Source: Amphibacillus jilinensis Y1 (GTDB taxonomy: Bacteria > Bacillota > Bacilli > Bacillales > Amphibacillaceae). Taken from it: a stretch of 64,000 nt of DNA. Both the position numbers and the translations under genes were made by a program. Every line of letters begins with the position of its first letter. The first letter of the stretch is position 1. The notes beneath the pieces are model-generated. The model saw nothing but the letters and a program-made list of their open reading frames with translations, had not been told where the DNA came from and did no database searches. The DNA lies in NCBI RefSeq assembly GCF_000306965.1, contig NZ_JH976435.1, positions 245,870-309,869 of the forward strand, read 5' to 3'. Shown piece after piece: positions 55,084 through 63,537 of the stretch.

Positions 55084-56043
55084 ATGCAAATTATTGATTT
55101 ATTGCAATCAATGATGCCAATGGTATTATTTTATTCTGCTCCACTCATATTCACTGCGATAGGCGGTGTGTTTAGTGAACGTTCAGGCGTTGTAAACATT
55201 GGTCTAGAAGGTCTTATGGTGATGGGGGCATTTAGTGGTATTGTTTTTAATTTATCATTTGCAGAAATGTTTGGTACATTAACACCTTGGCTGTCACTAC
55301 TTGTAGCAGGTTTGGTTTCAGGAATATTCTCTATTATGCATGCTGTTGCAGCTGTTACATTACGTGCTAATCAAGTGGTTAGTGGTGTTGCAATTAATAT
55401 GATTGCGCTTGGTGTAGGTGTATTCTTAACAAGAGAATGGTATGGAAGTGGACAAACGAATTCTATTACTCAACCCTTTTATACTCGGTCGGTTCGTTTT
55501 TTATCCGACATCCCTATTATCGGAGAGATGTTTTTTAGTGGTATTTACTATATTGCTTATATTGCTATTCTTTTTGCGATATTGGCATGGTTCATTCTTT
55601 ATAAAACACCCTTTGGTCTTCGTCTTCGTTCTGTAGGCGAGCACCCAATGGCCGCTGATACGAATGGAATTAGCGTTACAAAGATACGTTATGTTGCCGT
55701 TATTATATCTGGCTTTTTAGCTGGATTGGGTGGGGCGACCTATGCATTAACGATTTCATTAAATTTTGGTGGGGCGACAATCTCCGGGCAAGGTTTTATG
55801 TCACTAGCAGCCGTTATTTTTGGGAAATGGCACCCACTAGGTGCAATGGGAGCAGCCATTTTCTTTGGCTTTGCTCAAAGTCTAAGTGTTGTTGGCCGCA
55901 ACTTTCCAATATTGGCTGATGTACCAAATGTCTATCTAATTATTGCTCCGTATGTATTGACTATTTTAGCATTGGCAGGATTTATTGGTCGCGCAGAAGC
56001 ACCAAAAGCAAATGGCGAGCCATATATTAAAGGTAATCGTTAG
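55084..56043 (+). CDS. nupQ: Nucleoside-type ABC importer permease, second subunit
   Basis: The 319-aa protein is the shorter partner permease, with FSERSGVVNIGLEGLMVMGA near the N-terminus and GQGFMSLAAVIFGKWHPLGA near the C-terminus, both characteristic of the YufQ/NupQ branch. About eight to ten hydrophobic helices are visible. The ribosome binding site AAGGAGGAG lies in the last codons of nupP. It ends the transporter operon before a strong terminator. Confidence 0.94.
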   Translation: MQIIDLLQSMMPMVLFYSAPLIFTAIGGVFSERSGVVNIGLEGLMVMGAFSGIVFNLSFAEMFGTLTPWLSLLVAGLVSGIFSIMHAVAAVTLRANQVVSGVAINMIALGVGVFLTREWYGSGQTNSITQPFYTRSVRFLSDIPIIGEMFFSGIYYIAYIAILFAILAWFILYKTPFGLRLRSVGEHPMAADTNGISVTKIRYVAVIISGFLAGLGGATYALTISLNFGGATISGQGFMSLAAVIFGKWHPLGAMGAAIFFGFAQSLSVVGRNFPILADVPNVYLIIAPYVLTILALAGFIGRAEAPKANGEPYIKGNR

Positions 56044-56130
56044 TCAAGCAAAGGCAATTTAACGTTAGTATCGTGATCATCTCGTCTTTGTCAAATACGT
56101 TAATGAAAAATAATAATACCGATTAAACGC

Positions 56131-56167
56131 ATGCTCCACAGTAGCTCAGTACTGTGGAGCATATTTT
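56131..56167 (+). terminator. Intrinsic terminator after nupQ
   Basis: ATGCTCCACAGT and ACTGTGGAGCAT form a perfect 12-bp stem with loop AGCTCAGT, followed by ATTTTG. Confidence 0.88.
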
Positions 56168-56203
56168 GTTATCATTTTAAATGATGATTAGAGAGTGTGG
56201 TAA

Positions 56204-56232
56204 TTGTTACCGGATTTTTTTTAGTGTAAAAT
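56204..56232 (+). promoter_or_regulatory. SigA promoter for ymfF-ymfH
   Basis: TTGTTA at 56204-56209 and TAAAAT at 56227-56232 are separated by 17 bases and lie about 65 bases before ymfF. It is a good SigA match. Confidence 0.72.
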
Positions 56233-56296
56233 ATAGTGGTAAAGTTAAAGATAGGTATGATAAAGACAAAATGCACCGTTATTAAGGAGGCTATTT

Positions 56297-57586
56297 ATGA
56301 TTGAATTAAATGAAGAACAAATAGACAAGAAGGGTTACAAGTTACATATTGTTAATAGTAAAAAATTTAAAACTGTTCATATAACAGCAAAGTTTCGTTG
56401 TTTATTAAAACGTGAAACCGTAACAAAAAGGGCGCTTTTACCTTTTGTATTGCAACAAGGTACGAAAAGATATACAACATCAAATGCTTTTCGGAGAGCA
56501 TTAGATGATCTTTATGGCGCAGTATTGTCCATGGATGGTACCAAAAAAGGCGAACAACATATTCTGACTGCGCGAATGACCATTGCCAATCAAAATTATT
56601 TGTCTGATCAACACAATATTTTAACGGATGGGCTAAATCTCTTTAAAGAAGCATTGTTCGCCCCGAATGTCATTAACAATCGTTTTGATCCTAAAGTTGT
56701 TGAACGGGAAAAGCAAACATTAAAACAAAAGATTGCAGCAATTGTAGATGATAAAATGCATTATGCTAATATGCGAATGATTGATGAAATGTGTAAAGAA
56801 GAGCCTTATCATTTGCATGTCCATGGTTATCCAGATGATTTAGAACGCATTACTGCAGAAGAGCTTTATTCATATTATCAGTCTGTCATATCAGAAGATC
56901 CACTTGACTTGTATGTACTGGGCGATTTCGAATCGATTGATATTAAAAAGTTAATTGGTAATTTATTCGATCGAGATCTAAGTAAGCATCTAGATTTAGA
57001 TATATCATCAGAAACCCCAGTAGTCAATGAAGTAAAAGACATTATTGAAGAGCAAGAATTACAACAAGGTAAGTTGCACTTTGGCTATCGAACGCATACG
57101 AAATACGCGGATAAGGATTATCCAGCTTTACAAGTATTTAATGCTATTTTTGGTGGTTTTCCTAGTTCTAAACTGTTTATTAATGTGCGCGAAAAAAATA
57201 GCTTAGCTTATTATGCAGCTTCTCGCTTTGAAAGTCATAAAGGATTGTTATTTGTTTTTAGTGGTATTGCCCCGACTGATTACGATAGGGCAAAAGCAAT
57301 CATCTTAGAACAGATGGAGGCTATGCGTGAGGGTCAATTCACCGAAGCACAAATCGACGAAGCTAAGCGCTTAATTATTAATCAATACAAAGAAACGTTA
57401 GATGATCCATTTGGTATGACGGAAGTCCTTTATAACCAACAACTTGCTGATTCATCTCGTTCAGTTTCTGAGTTTATCGATGCTGTTGAATCTGTGAATC
57501 ATCAAGCTATTGTACAAATGGCCAATAAAATTGAATTAGATACTACCTATTTCTTAACGGCAAAAGGAGGTCAGTCCAATGCATAA
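56297..57586 (+). CDS. ymfF: M16-type peptidase homologue without zinc motif (YmfF)
   Basis: The 429-aa protein resembles M16 (insulinase-like) peptidases (SSKLFINVREKNSLAYYAAS near residue 290), but I cannot find the inverted zinc motif HxxEH in its N-terminal part. M16 proteins often work as pairs of an active and an inactive subunit, and the next gene has the intact motif. The gene corresponds to ymfF of B. subtilis. AAGGAGG precedes the ATG. It overlaps ymfH by eight bases. Confidence 0.9.
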   Translation: MIELNEEQIDKKGYKLHIVNSKKFKTVHITAKFRCLLKRETVTKRALLPFVLQQGTKRYTTSNAFRRALDDLYGAVLSMDGTKKGEQHILTARMTIANQNYLSDQHNILTDGLNLFKEALFAPNVINNRFDPKVVEREKQTLKQKIAAIVDDKMHYANMRMIDEMCKEEPYHLHVHGYPDDLERITAEELYSYYQSVISEDPLDLYVLGDFESIDIKKLIGNLFDRDLSKHLDLDISSETPVVNEVKDIIEEQELQQGKLHFGYRTHTKYADKDYPALQVFNAIFGGFPSSKLFINVREKNSLAYYAASRFESHKGLLFVFSGIAPTDYDRAKAIILEQMEAMREGQFTEAQIDEAKRLIINQYKETLDDPFGMTEVLYNQQLADSSRSVSEFIDAVESVNHQAIVQMANKIELDTTYFLTAKGGQSNA

Positions 57587-58868
57587 AAAGCATTATCCAC
57601 AAATAAAAGAAACAGTTTATCGAGAGACGCTACCTAATGGCTTGCGTGTTATTTTAGTTCCAAAAAATGAAATGGCACAAACATATGGTGTCTTTACAAC
57701 GGATTATGGATCAATTGATCAAAGCTTTGTTCCGATTGATTCAGATGAAAGGGTTACTGTACCTGATGGAATTGCCCACTTTTTAGAGCATAAACTATTT
57801 GAGAAAGAGGATCGTGATGTATTTCAAGATTTTACAAAGAACGGAGCATCTGCAAATGCTTTTACTTCTTTTACAAAAACCGCGTATTTATTTTCAGCAA
57901 CTTCCGAAGTGGATAAAAATACTGAGATTTTGTTAGATTTTGTACAAACACCATACTTCTCAGATCAATCGGTTGAGAAAGAAAAAGGAATAATTGCTCA
58001 AGAAATACAAATGTACGATGACCAAGCAGACTGGCGAGCATTTTTTGGGATTATAGGAACGATGTATGACGTACATCCTGTTAAAATTGATATTGCCGGA
58101 ACAGTTGACTCGATACAATTGATTACAAAGGAAGATCTTTATTCTTGCTATCACACCTTTTATCATCCATCAAATATGACACTGACCTTAGTCGGGCAAT
58201 TTGATCCTGAACAAATGATTGCATTAATTAAAGCGAATCAAGCACAAAAAACTTTTGAAAAAACTCCACATATTAATCGCTTCTATCCTGACGAAGCGTT
58301 AGGGGTAGCAAAGTCTGAAGATGCGATTGAAATGCCAGTTGCTGTAGCTAAGTGTATGGTTGGTATTAAAGAAGAACCTAAGCAAGATAGCCAAACGTTT
58401 ATAAAAGAAGAATTATTGGCGGACATGTTATTAGATTATTTTTACTCGAAATCAGGTGAATACTATCAAGAATTGTATGACTTGGATTTGATTGATGGAA
58501 GTCTTGGGTTCGAATCAGAGCGTCAAAAGCAGTTTGCCTTTTCTGTTATTGGTGGAAACACTAGCGATCCAGATAAATTTGCTAAAACAGTAAAGTCACA
58601 ACTTGAGTCATTCAAGTCTTATCAGCTCCGTAAAGAAGATTTTGAGCGAATGAAACGTAAGATGATGGGTGGCTTATTAAGAGATATGAATAGCACTTCA
58701 GAAATTGCTAATCAAGTTAGCCAATATCAAATGCTCGATATTGATTTTTTTGAGCTTTTACCAACTTTAGAATCGTTATCTTTACAAGATGCTAACCAAT
58801 TTTTGAATAATTGGATTAAAGATGATAATGTCGCTATATTCCAAGTTAGGATAGCTGAGGCATCGTAA
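57579..58868 (+). CDS. ymfH: M16 family zinc peptidase (YmfH)
   Basis: The 429-aa protein has the M16 zinc motif HFLEH (H67, E70, H71), followed downstream by the Glu of EKEKGIIAQEIQMYDD as third ligand. It is the likely active partner of YmfF. The substrate is not known. The overlap with ymfF supports coupled synthesis. In B. subtilis ymfI, ymfJ and ymfK follow; here only a remnant of ymfI is seen. Confidence 0.92.
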   Translation: MHKKHYPQIKETVYRETLPNGLRVILVPKNEMAQTYGVFTTDYGSIDQSFVPIDSDERVTVPDGIAHFLEHKLFEKEDRDVFQDFTKNGASANAFTSFTKTAYLFSATSEVDKNTEILLDFVQTPYFSDQSVEKEKGIIAQEIQMYDDQADWRAFFGIIGTMYDVHPVKIDIAGTVDSIQLITKEDLYSCYHTFYHPSNMTLTLVGQFDPEQMIALIKANQAQKTFEKTPHINRFYPDEALGVAKSEDAIEMPVAVAKCMVGIKEEPKQDSQTFIKEELLADMLLDYFYSKSGEYYQELYDLDLIDGSLGFESERQKQFAFSVIGGNTSDPDKFAKTVKSQLESFKSYQLRKEDFERMKRKMMGGLLRDMNSTSEIANQVSQYQMLDIDFFELLPTLESLSLQDANQFLNNWIKDDNVAIFQVRIAEAS

Positions 58869-58957
58869 CGATGGTTTATCATCTGCTTATTATTTGAGCA
58901 AGTGAAGAAATAGGCGCTAGTATTGAATCTGATGGGTGCATTATCACTAAACGATGA

Positions 58958-59047
58958 GGAACAGTAAAAGATGTTGCAAATTTAGTAACTTTTTTGCTTG
59001 ATCAGAAGTCTAATTATATAAATGGAGAAAATATTGCTATCGGGTGA
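58958..59047 (+). pseudogene. Remnant of a short-chain dehydrogenase (ymfI), C-terminal end
   Basis: The stretch translates as GTVKDVANLVTFLLDQKS followed by NYINGENIAIG and a stop, which is the standard C-terminal end of FabG-like short-chain dehydrogenases (compare the family pattern G-x-x-x-DVA-x-LV-x-FLL, then S-x-YI-x-G). A TGA interrupts the frame three bases upstream of this piece, and the rest of the gene, including the Rossmann and Ser-Tyr-Lys regions, is missing. In B. subtilis the gene after ymfH is ymfI, an SDR, so this is very likely its residue. The flanks 58869-58957 and 59048-59191 hold no other gene that I can see. Confidence 0.72.
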
Positions 59048-59191
59048 TTGGCAATGAGGGGTAGGGAAAAAATAATTGTTCGATCATGACATTCTCCTCT
59101 TTTATAATGAGTGGAAATCATTTATTATAGTAGTAGTATGCTCAAGTAAAATGATAGTTGACAGTGATTAAGTAAACGGATGGTGTTATAG

Positions 59192-60091
59192 ATGCAAATT
59201 GGTGAAAAATTAAAAGAAGCGCGTTTGGAGAAAGGTCTTTCCTTGGATGATGTCCAACGTTTAACTAAAATTCAAACGAGACATTTACAAGCTATTGAAA
59301 GGAATGATTTTTCAGTTATACCTGGAAGCTTTTATATACGTGCTTTTATTAAAGAGTATGCAAATGTTGTCGACTTAGACCCGAATCAGCTTCTAAGTGA
59401 ACACCGAAGCGAAATACCAGCTCCAGAAGCGGAAAATGCTGTAGAATATACACGGATGCAACGGACAAGAGGAAAAACAACTTCATCAAAAACGTCACCA
59501 TTTACTTCCTTGTTACCTACTGTATTTGTTATTCTCCTTATTGTTGGTGTAGGTTTCTTTATATGGCGGATTACGTTAGGTCCGGGGCAGCAAGATTCAG
59601 GAAATGGAAATGATCAAGTGCAAACGGACCAATCAGCTGGCGATGAAGTCTCATTACCACCTGATACGGATGAAGAAGATAATGGGCAAGAACAGTCCGA
59701 TTCAAATGATAACGATGATGAGGAAGAAGAAGAGCAAGAAGAAGACAGTGAAGATCCAGAATTGACCTTTGTTTCTTATGAAAGTAACCAATCGATTTAT
59801 CAATTGGAAAGTGAAGATGAAATGATTGAATTAAAGATTGAAACATCAGATAGTAATTGGTTGGAAATTGAAGATGATTCAGGTGAGCGTTTGTATTACT
59901 CCACATTTCAATCTAGTGAGTCACCGCTTACCATTGATGTTACTGATCAATCTTTTGTTTATTTGAGATTTGGAAATCCGAGTGTGATTGATTTCTCAAT
60001 TAATGATTTAGACGTGGTTCTCTCCGAGGATATTGCGCCTACAGCTGTCCAACAGCTTTGGATCTATATTAATGAAGAGCCTGAGTCATAA
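59192..60091 (+). CDS. rodZ: RodZ (YmfM), cell-shape and cytoskeleton protein
   Basis: RodZ links MreB filaments to the wall machinery. The 299-aa protein has a helix-turn-helix domain (residues 1-70, LKEARLEKGLSLDDVQRLTK), a single membrane helix at about 106-127, a very acidic linker (about 131-195, Asp/Glu/Gln-rich) and a C-terminal beta domain. No strong ribosome binding site is seen, only GGATGG. The acidic extracytoplasmic linker fits a halotolerant organism. It lies before pgsA, as in Bacillus. Confidence 0.93.
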   Translation: MQIGEKLKEARLEKGLSLDDVQRLTKIQTRHLQAIERNDFSVIPGSFYIRAFIKEYANVVDLDPNQLLSEHRSEIPAPEAENAVEYTRMQRTRGKTTSSKTSPFTSLLPTVFVILLIVGVGFFIWRITLGPGQQDSGNGNDQVQTDQSAGDEVSLPPDTDEEDNGQEQSDSNDNDDEEEEEQEEDSEDPELTFVSYESNQSIYQLESEDEMIELKIETSDSNWLEIEDDSGERLYYSTFQSSESPLTIDVTDQSFVYLRFGNPSVIDFSINDLDVVLSEDIAPTAVQQLWIYINEEPES

Positions 60092-60120
60092 TTTTACACC
60101 AATTTTTAGCTTTTTCGAGA

Positions 60121-60148
60121 CCCTTCTCATCAAGAGGTGAGAGGGGTT
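60121..60148 (+). terminator. Candidate terminator after rodZ
   Basis: CCCTTCTCATC pairs with GGTGAGAGGGG over 11 positions (two T-G pairs) around AAGA. The T-run is weak (TTAACTTCT). Confidence 0.6.
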
Positions 60149-60200
60149 AACTTCTGTTACAGAATTAAGGTTTACATATAATTATCTAAGATAATTAACT

Positions 60201-60250
60201 GCCAATTAGTGTGGAGAACGAATGCGCCATTGATTGAACGTTCGTTTTAT
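60201..60250 (+). repeat. Intergenic repeat, copy D (3' part only, about 50 bp)
   Basis: Only the 3' hairpin and end are recognisable: AATTAGTG pairs with CATTGATT (G-T pairs allowed), the loop keeps GAACGAA as in the other copies, and the end is GAACGTTCGTTTTAT. The 5' part has decayed or been lost. It ends 33 bases before the pgsA start. Confidence 0.7.
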
Positions 60251-60283
60251 ATCGCTTAATAAATGGAAAGGGTGGATGATTAA

Positions 60284-60862
60284 ATGAACATTCCAAATCG
60301 GATCACTTTATCACGTATTTTTTTAATTCCTATTTTTATATTACTACTAACCTTGCCTTTGGATTGGGGGAGTTGGACGATTGGGTATCAGACATTACCA
60401 ATTGTTGACTTCGTAGCAGCATTGCTATTTATTGTAGCCTCAGGCACAGATTGGGTCGATGGTTATTATGCTCGCAAGTATAATTTAGTAACGAATTTAG
60501 GGAAGTTTTTAGATCCAATGGCAGATAAATTACTGGTAACAGCAGCCTTTATCTTGCTGATAGAGATGGGTACGGCTTCGGCTTGGGTTGTGATCATTAT
60601 CATTTCTCGAGAATTTGCGGTAACAGGCTTACGTCTTGTTGCAGCTGGGGAGGGGATTGTACTGGCTGCGGGACAGATGGGTAAATGGAAAACGACTTTT
60701 CAATTACTAGCGATCAGCGTCCTATTATTACATGATTTTCCTTTCTCTTACTTAAATTGGCCTGTAGGAACGATTTTATTATATGTTGCGCTTATACTTA
60801 CTGTTGTTTCTGGTGTCGATTACTTTGTAAAGAATTGGCATGTTATAAAGGAGTCAAGGTAA
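60284..60862 (+). CDS. pgsA: CDP-diacylglycerol-glycerol-3-phosphate phosphatidyltransferase
   Basis: PgsA makes phosphatidylglycerophosphate from the CDP-diacylglycerol that CdsA supplies. The 192-aa membrane protein has the full CDP-alcohol phosphotransferase motif with D56, D59, G60, A63, R64, G73, D77 and D81. Four or five hydrophobic helices are visible. GGAAAGG precedes the ATG. Its stop overlaps the cinA start by one base. Confidence 0.97.
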   Translation: MNIPNRITLSRIFLIPIFILLLTLPLDWGSWTIGYQTLPIVDFVAALLFIVASGTDWVDGYYARKYNLVTNLGKFLDPMADKLLVTAAFILLIEMGTASAWVVIIIISREFAVTGLRLVAAGEGIVLAAGQMGKWKTTFQLLAISVLLLHDFPFSYLNWPVGTILLYVALILTVVSGVDYFVKNWHVIKESR

Positions 60863-62115
60863 TGAAAGGAATCCAAGCAGAGATTGTTGCAGTGGGTACA
60901 GAATTGTTACTTGGACAAATTGCTAATACAAATGCGCAATGGATATCGCAACAGTTAGCGATTAGAGGGATCAGTGTCTATTATCATCATGTGGTTGGTG
61001 ATAATGAGAAGCGGTTCTTAGAAGTCTTACAATCAGCAACGCAACGTTCTGATCTTATTTTAATAACGGGTGGCCTTGGACCAACGGATGATGATTTGAC
61101 TCGAGAAACAGTCGCTCAATTTGTAGGGAAGCAGTTAGTTGAAAGTAAACAAGCATTGGCAGACATAGAAGCCTATTTTAAAAGAAGCAATCGTGTAATG
61201 GCTACTAATAATAGAAAGCAAGCACACGTTATACCTGGTGCAACCATTATTCCAAATCGATCTGGAACGGCACCAGGTATGATTGTCCCTCATCAAGATT
61301 GCCATCTTATTTTAATGCCAGGTGTTCCTGATGAAATGAAGGGGATGATGGAAGATACTGTTTTCCCCTATTTAGAGGATCGTTTAACACTCAATGATGT
61401 TATTACGTCTAAGATGCTTCGCTTCATAGGCATTGGTGAATCTGAACTTGAAATGAAAGTGAAGCACTTAATTGAACAGCAAACGAATCCGACTATTGCA
61501 CCGTTAGCAACCGACGGAGAAGTAGCACTACGGCTAACAGCAAAAGCCGAGTCTGCTGATGGAGCAAACCAGTTAATTAATGTAGCTCAACAACAAATTG
61601 AAAAGGTTGTCGGTGACTATATTTATGGCGTAAATGACCAAACCATTAATCAAGTTATTGTTAATTGGCTTAATCGAAATCAGCAAACCATTGCTGCAGC
61701 TGAGAGTTTAACGGGTGGGCGCTTTGCAGACGCAATGGTATCTGTACCTGGTGCTGGTCATGTTTTTAAAGGAAGTATTGTAAGCTATACACCCGATGCG
61801 AAAGTAGCAGTGCTTGATATTGATCAATCTATTCTTGATCAGTATGGGATGGTTAGTGAACATTGTGCTTATCAAATGGCTAAACATGCAAAAAATAAAT
61901 TCGATGCAACATATGGCATTAGCTTCACCGGTGTAGCTGGTCCCGATGAATTGGAAGGGAAAGACGTAGGTACGGTATATATTTGTTTTTATCATTCAGA
62001 AGACAACTATAAGATTGAGCAATTTTCCTTTCCAAAAAATAGAGAAATTGTCCGTAATCGCTCGGTAAAAAAAGGTTTAGCATTAATTTATCAATATTTG
62101 AAAAAAAACCATTAA
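60862..62115 (+). CDS. cinA: CinA, competence/damage-inducible protein
   Basis: The 417-aa protein has an N-terminal molybdopterin-binding-like domain (VAVGTELLLGQIANTNAQW; LILITGGLGPTDDDLTRE) and a C-terminal CinA domain (AAAESLTGGRFADAMVSVPG), which in other species has nicotinamide-nucleotide amidase activity. I chose ATG 60862, directly after AAGGAG at 60848-60853; earlier starts lie in pgsA. In B. subtilis cinA is cotranscribed with recA as a competence operon. Confidence 0.95.
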   Translation: MKGIQAEIVAVGTELLLGQIANTNAQWISQQLAIRGISVYYHHVVGDNEKRFLEVLQSATQRSDLILITGGLGPTDDDLTRETVAQFVGKQLVESKQALADIEAYFKRSNRVMATNNRKQAHVIPGATIIPNRSGTAPGMIVPHQDCHLILMPGVPDEMKGMMEDTVFPYLEDRLTLNDVITSKMLRFIGIGESELEMKVKHLIEQQTNPTIAPLATDGEVALRLTAKAESADGANQLINVAQQQIEKVVGDYIYGVNDQTINQVIVNWLNRNQQTIAAAESLTGGRFADAMVSVPGAGHVFKGSIVSYTPDAKVAVLDIDQSILDQYGMVSEHCAYQMAKHAKNKFDATYGISFTGVAGPDELEGKDVGTVYICFYHSEDNYKIEQFSFPKNREIVRNRSVKKGLALIYQYLKKNH

Positions 62116-62183
62116 GAAAGCTAATTATTTAAGGTTTTTCAACTATTCTATAAAAAGCAGCTGGTTTACTAACTAAAAAAATA

Positions 62184-62197
62184 AGAACATTCATTCG
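62184..62197 (+). promoter_or_regulatory. Weak LexA (DinR) box upstream of recA
   Basis: AGAACATTCATTCG resembles the Bacillus SOS box CGAACRNRYGTTYG, with mismatches at the outer C, one R, and the G of GTTC. It lies eight bases before the -35 element, where LexA binding would fit. recA is LexA-controlled in Bacillus, so a site is expected here. Confidence 0.42.
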
Positions 62198-62205
62198 CAT
62201 TTTGC

Positions 62206-62234
62206 TTGTTTAATTGTTTAAAACGGTGTATGAT
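62206..62234 (+). promoter_or_regulatory. SigA promoter for recA
   Basis: TTGTTT at 62206-62211 and TATGAT at 62229-62234 with 17-base spacing; start would be near 62241, 26 bases before the recA GTG. Confidence 0.62.
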
Positions 62235-62266
62235 AGGTTTAGTTGAAATTATGAGGAGGAATTCTG

Positions 62267-63307
62267 GTGAGTGATCGCAAACAGGCCTTAGATATGGCTT
62301 TAAAATCGATAGAGAAACAATTTGGAAAAGGTTCTATTATGAAACTAGGTGAGCAAGCTGAACAGAAAATAGCAACGGTTTCAAGTGGCTCTTTAGCTTT
62401 AGATGTAGCTTTAGGTGTTGGTGGCTACCCAAGAGGCCGTGTTATTGAAATATATGGACCTGAATCATCAGGTAAGACAACAGTATCGCTTCATGCAATA
62501 GCAGAATCCCAAAAACAAGGTGGAACAGCTGCTTTTATTGATGCCGAACATGCCCTTGATCCGGTATATGCTAGAAAGTTAGGCGTGAATATTGATGAAC
62601 TATTACTCTCGCAGCCTGATACTGGTGAGCAAGCATTAGAAATTGCTGAAGCTTTAGTGCGCAGTGGAGCGGTAGATATTATTGTTATTGATTCCGTTGC
62701 AGCCTTGGTTCCGAAGGCGGAAATTGAGGGTGAGATGGGAGATGCTCATGTTGGTCTTCAGGCTAGACTTATGTCACAAGCTTTGCGGAAGCTTTCAGGA
62801 GCGATTAATAAGTCAAAGACAACGGCTATTTTCATTAACCAAATTCGTGAAAAAGTGGGTGTCATGTTTGGTAACCCTGAGACAACTCCTGGGGGACGTG
62901 CGTTAAAATTCTACTCTTCCGTACGTTTAGAAGTTCGTCGTGCAGAGACGATTAAGCAAGGCAACGATATGGTTGGTAATCGAACACGGATAAAAGTGGT
63001 TAAAAACAAAGTAGCTCCGCCGTTTAAACAAGCTGAAGTAGACATTATGTACGGTGAAGGTATCTCTCGCGAAGGGGAAATGCTTGATATTGCCTCTGAC
63101 TTGGATATTGTGATGAAAAGTGGAGCATGGTATTCATACAATGATGAACGTCTTGGACAAGGACGTGAAAATTCTAAGCAGTTCTTAAAAGAGAATACGG
63201 CAATTGCTACAGAAATCTACCAAGCAGTACGTAATCATTATAATATGGATGAACTTAATCCTGATGAAGAACCTATCATGGATGAACTTATTGAAGATGG
63301 TAAGTAA
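62267..63307 (+). CDS. recA: RecA recombinase
   Basis: RecA forms filaments on single-stranded DNA for strand exchange and SOS induction. The 346-aa protein has Walker [10 protein letters not shown] at residues 64-72, [20 protein letters not shown] including Walker B, and the DNA-binding loop 2 region ([20 protein letters not shown]). The start is a GTG behind GAGGAGGA. The C-terminal tail is acidic ([18 protein letters not shown]), as is normal. Confidence 0.98.
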   Translation: MSDRKQALDMALKSIEKQFGKGSIMKLGEQAEQKIATVSSGSLALDVALGVGGYPRGRVIEIYGPESSGKTTVSLHAIAESQKQGGTAAFIDAEHALDPVYARKLGVNIDELLLSQPDTGEQALEIAEALVRSGAVDIIVIDSVAALVPKAEIEGEMGDAHVGLQARLMSQALRKLSGAINKSKTTAIFINQIREKVGVMFGNPETTPGGRALKFYSSVRLEVRRAETIKQGNDMVGNRTRIKVVKNKVAPPFKQAEVDIMYGEGISREGEMLDIASDLDIVMKSGAWYSYNDERLGQGRENSKQFLKENTAIATEIYQAVRNHYNMDELNPDEEPIMDELIEDGK

Positions 63308-63320
63308 ATAGAAAACGGAT

Positions 63321-63401
63321 AAGACAGTGCCTTAAAGTTATGGTGACCCTAAAAGTTAAAGCTGAATTTAACGACTGGGGTTTGACTAAAGGTGCTGTCT
63401 T
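63321..63401 (+). repeat. Long-range hairpin downstream of recA (candidate terminator or element end)
   Basis: AAGACAGTGCCTT at 63321-63333 pairs over all 13 positions (two G-T pairs) with AAGGTGCTGTCTT at 63389-63401. Inside, GTTAAA and TTTAAC and flanking CCC/GGG can form a nested stem. TTGTCTTG follows the 3' arm, so it might end recA transcripts. Confidence 0.5.
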
Positions 63402-63537
63402 TTGTCTTGTCATTAATGGCGCTATACTGAATGTGGTGGTGTCCTCTATCGTGATAGTGTGCAAAAAAACACACGCATTCTCACTCCCTTTGTTATCCTA
63501 AAGTTGTCGAGACAATAGAAAAAGAGAGGGGCTATGA

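Noticed and set aside
42395..60250. CRISPR array suggested by repeated elements
   Set aside because: Copies are kilobases apart, much longer than CRISPR repeats and without spacers or cas genes.
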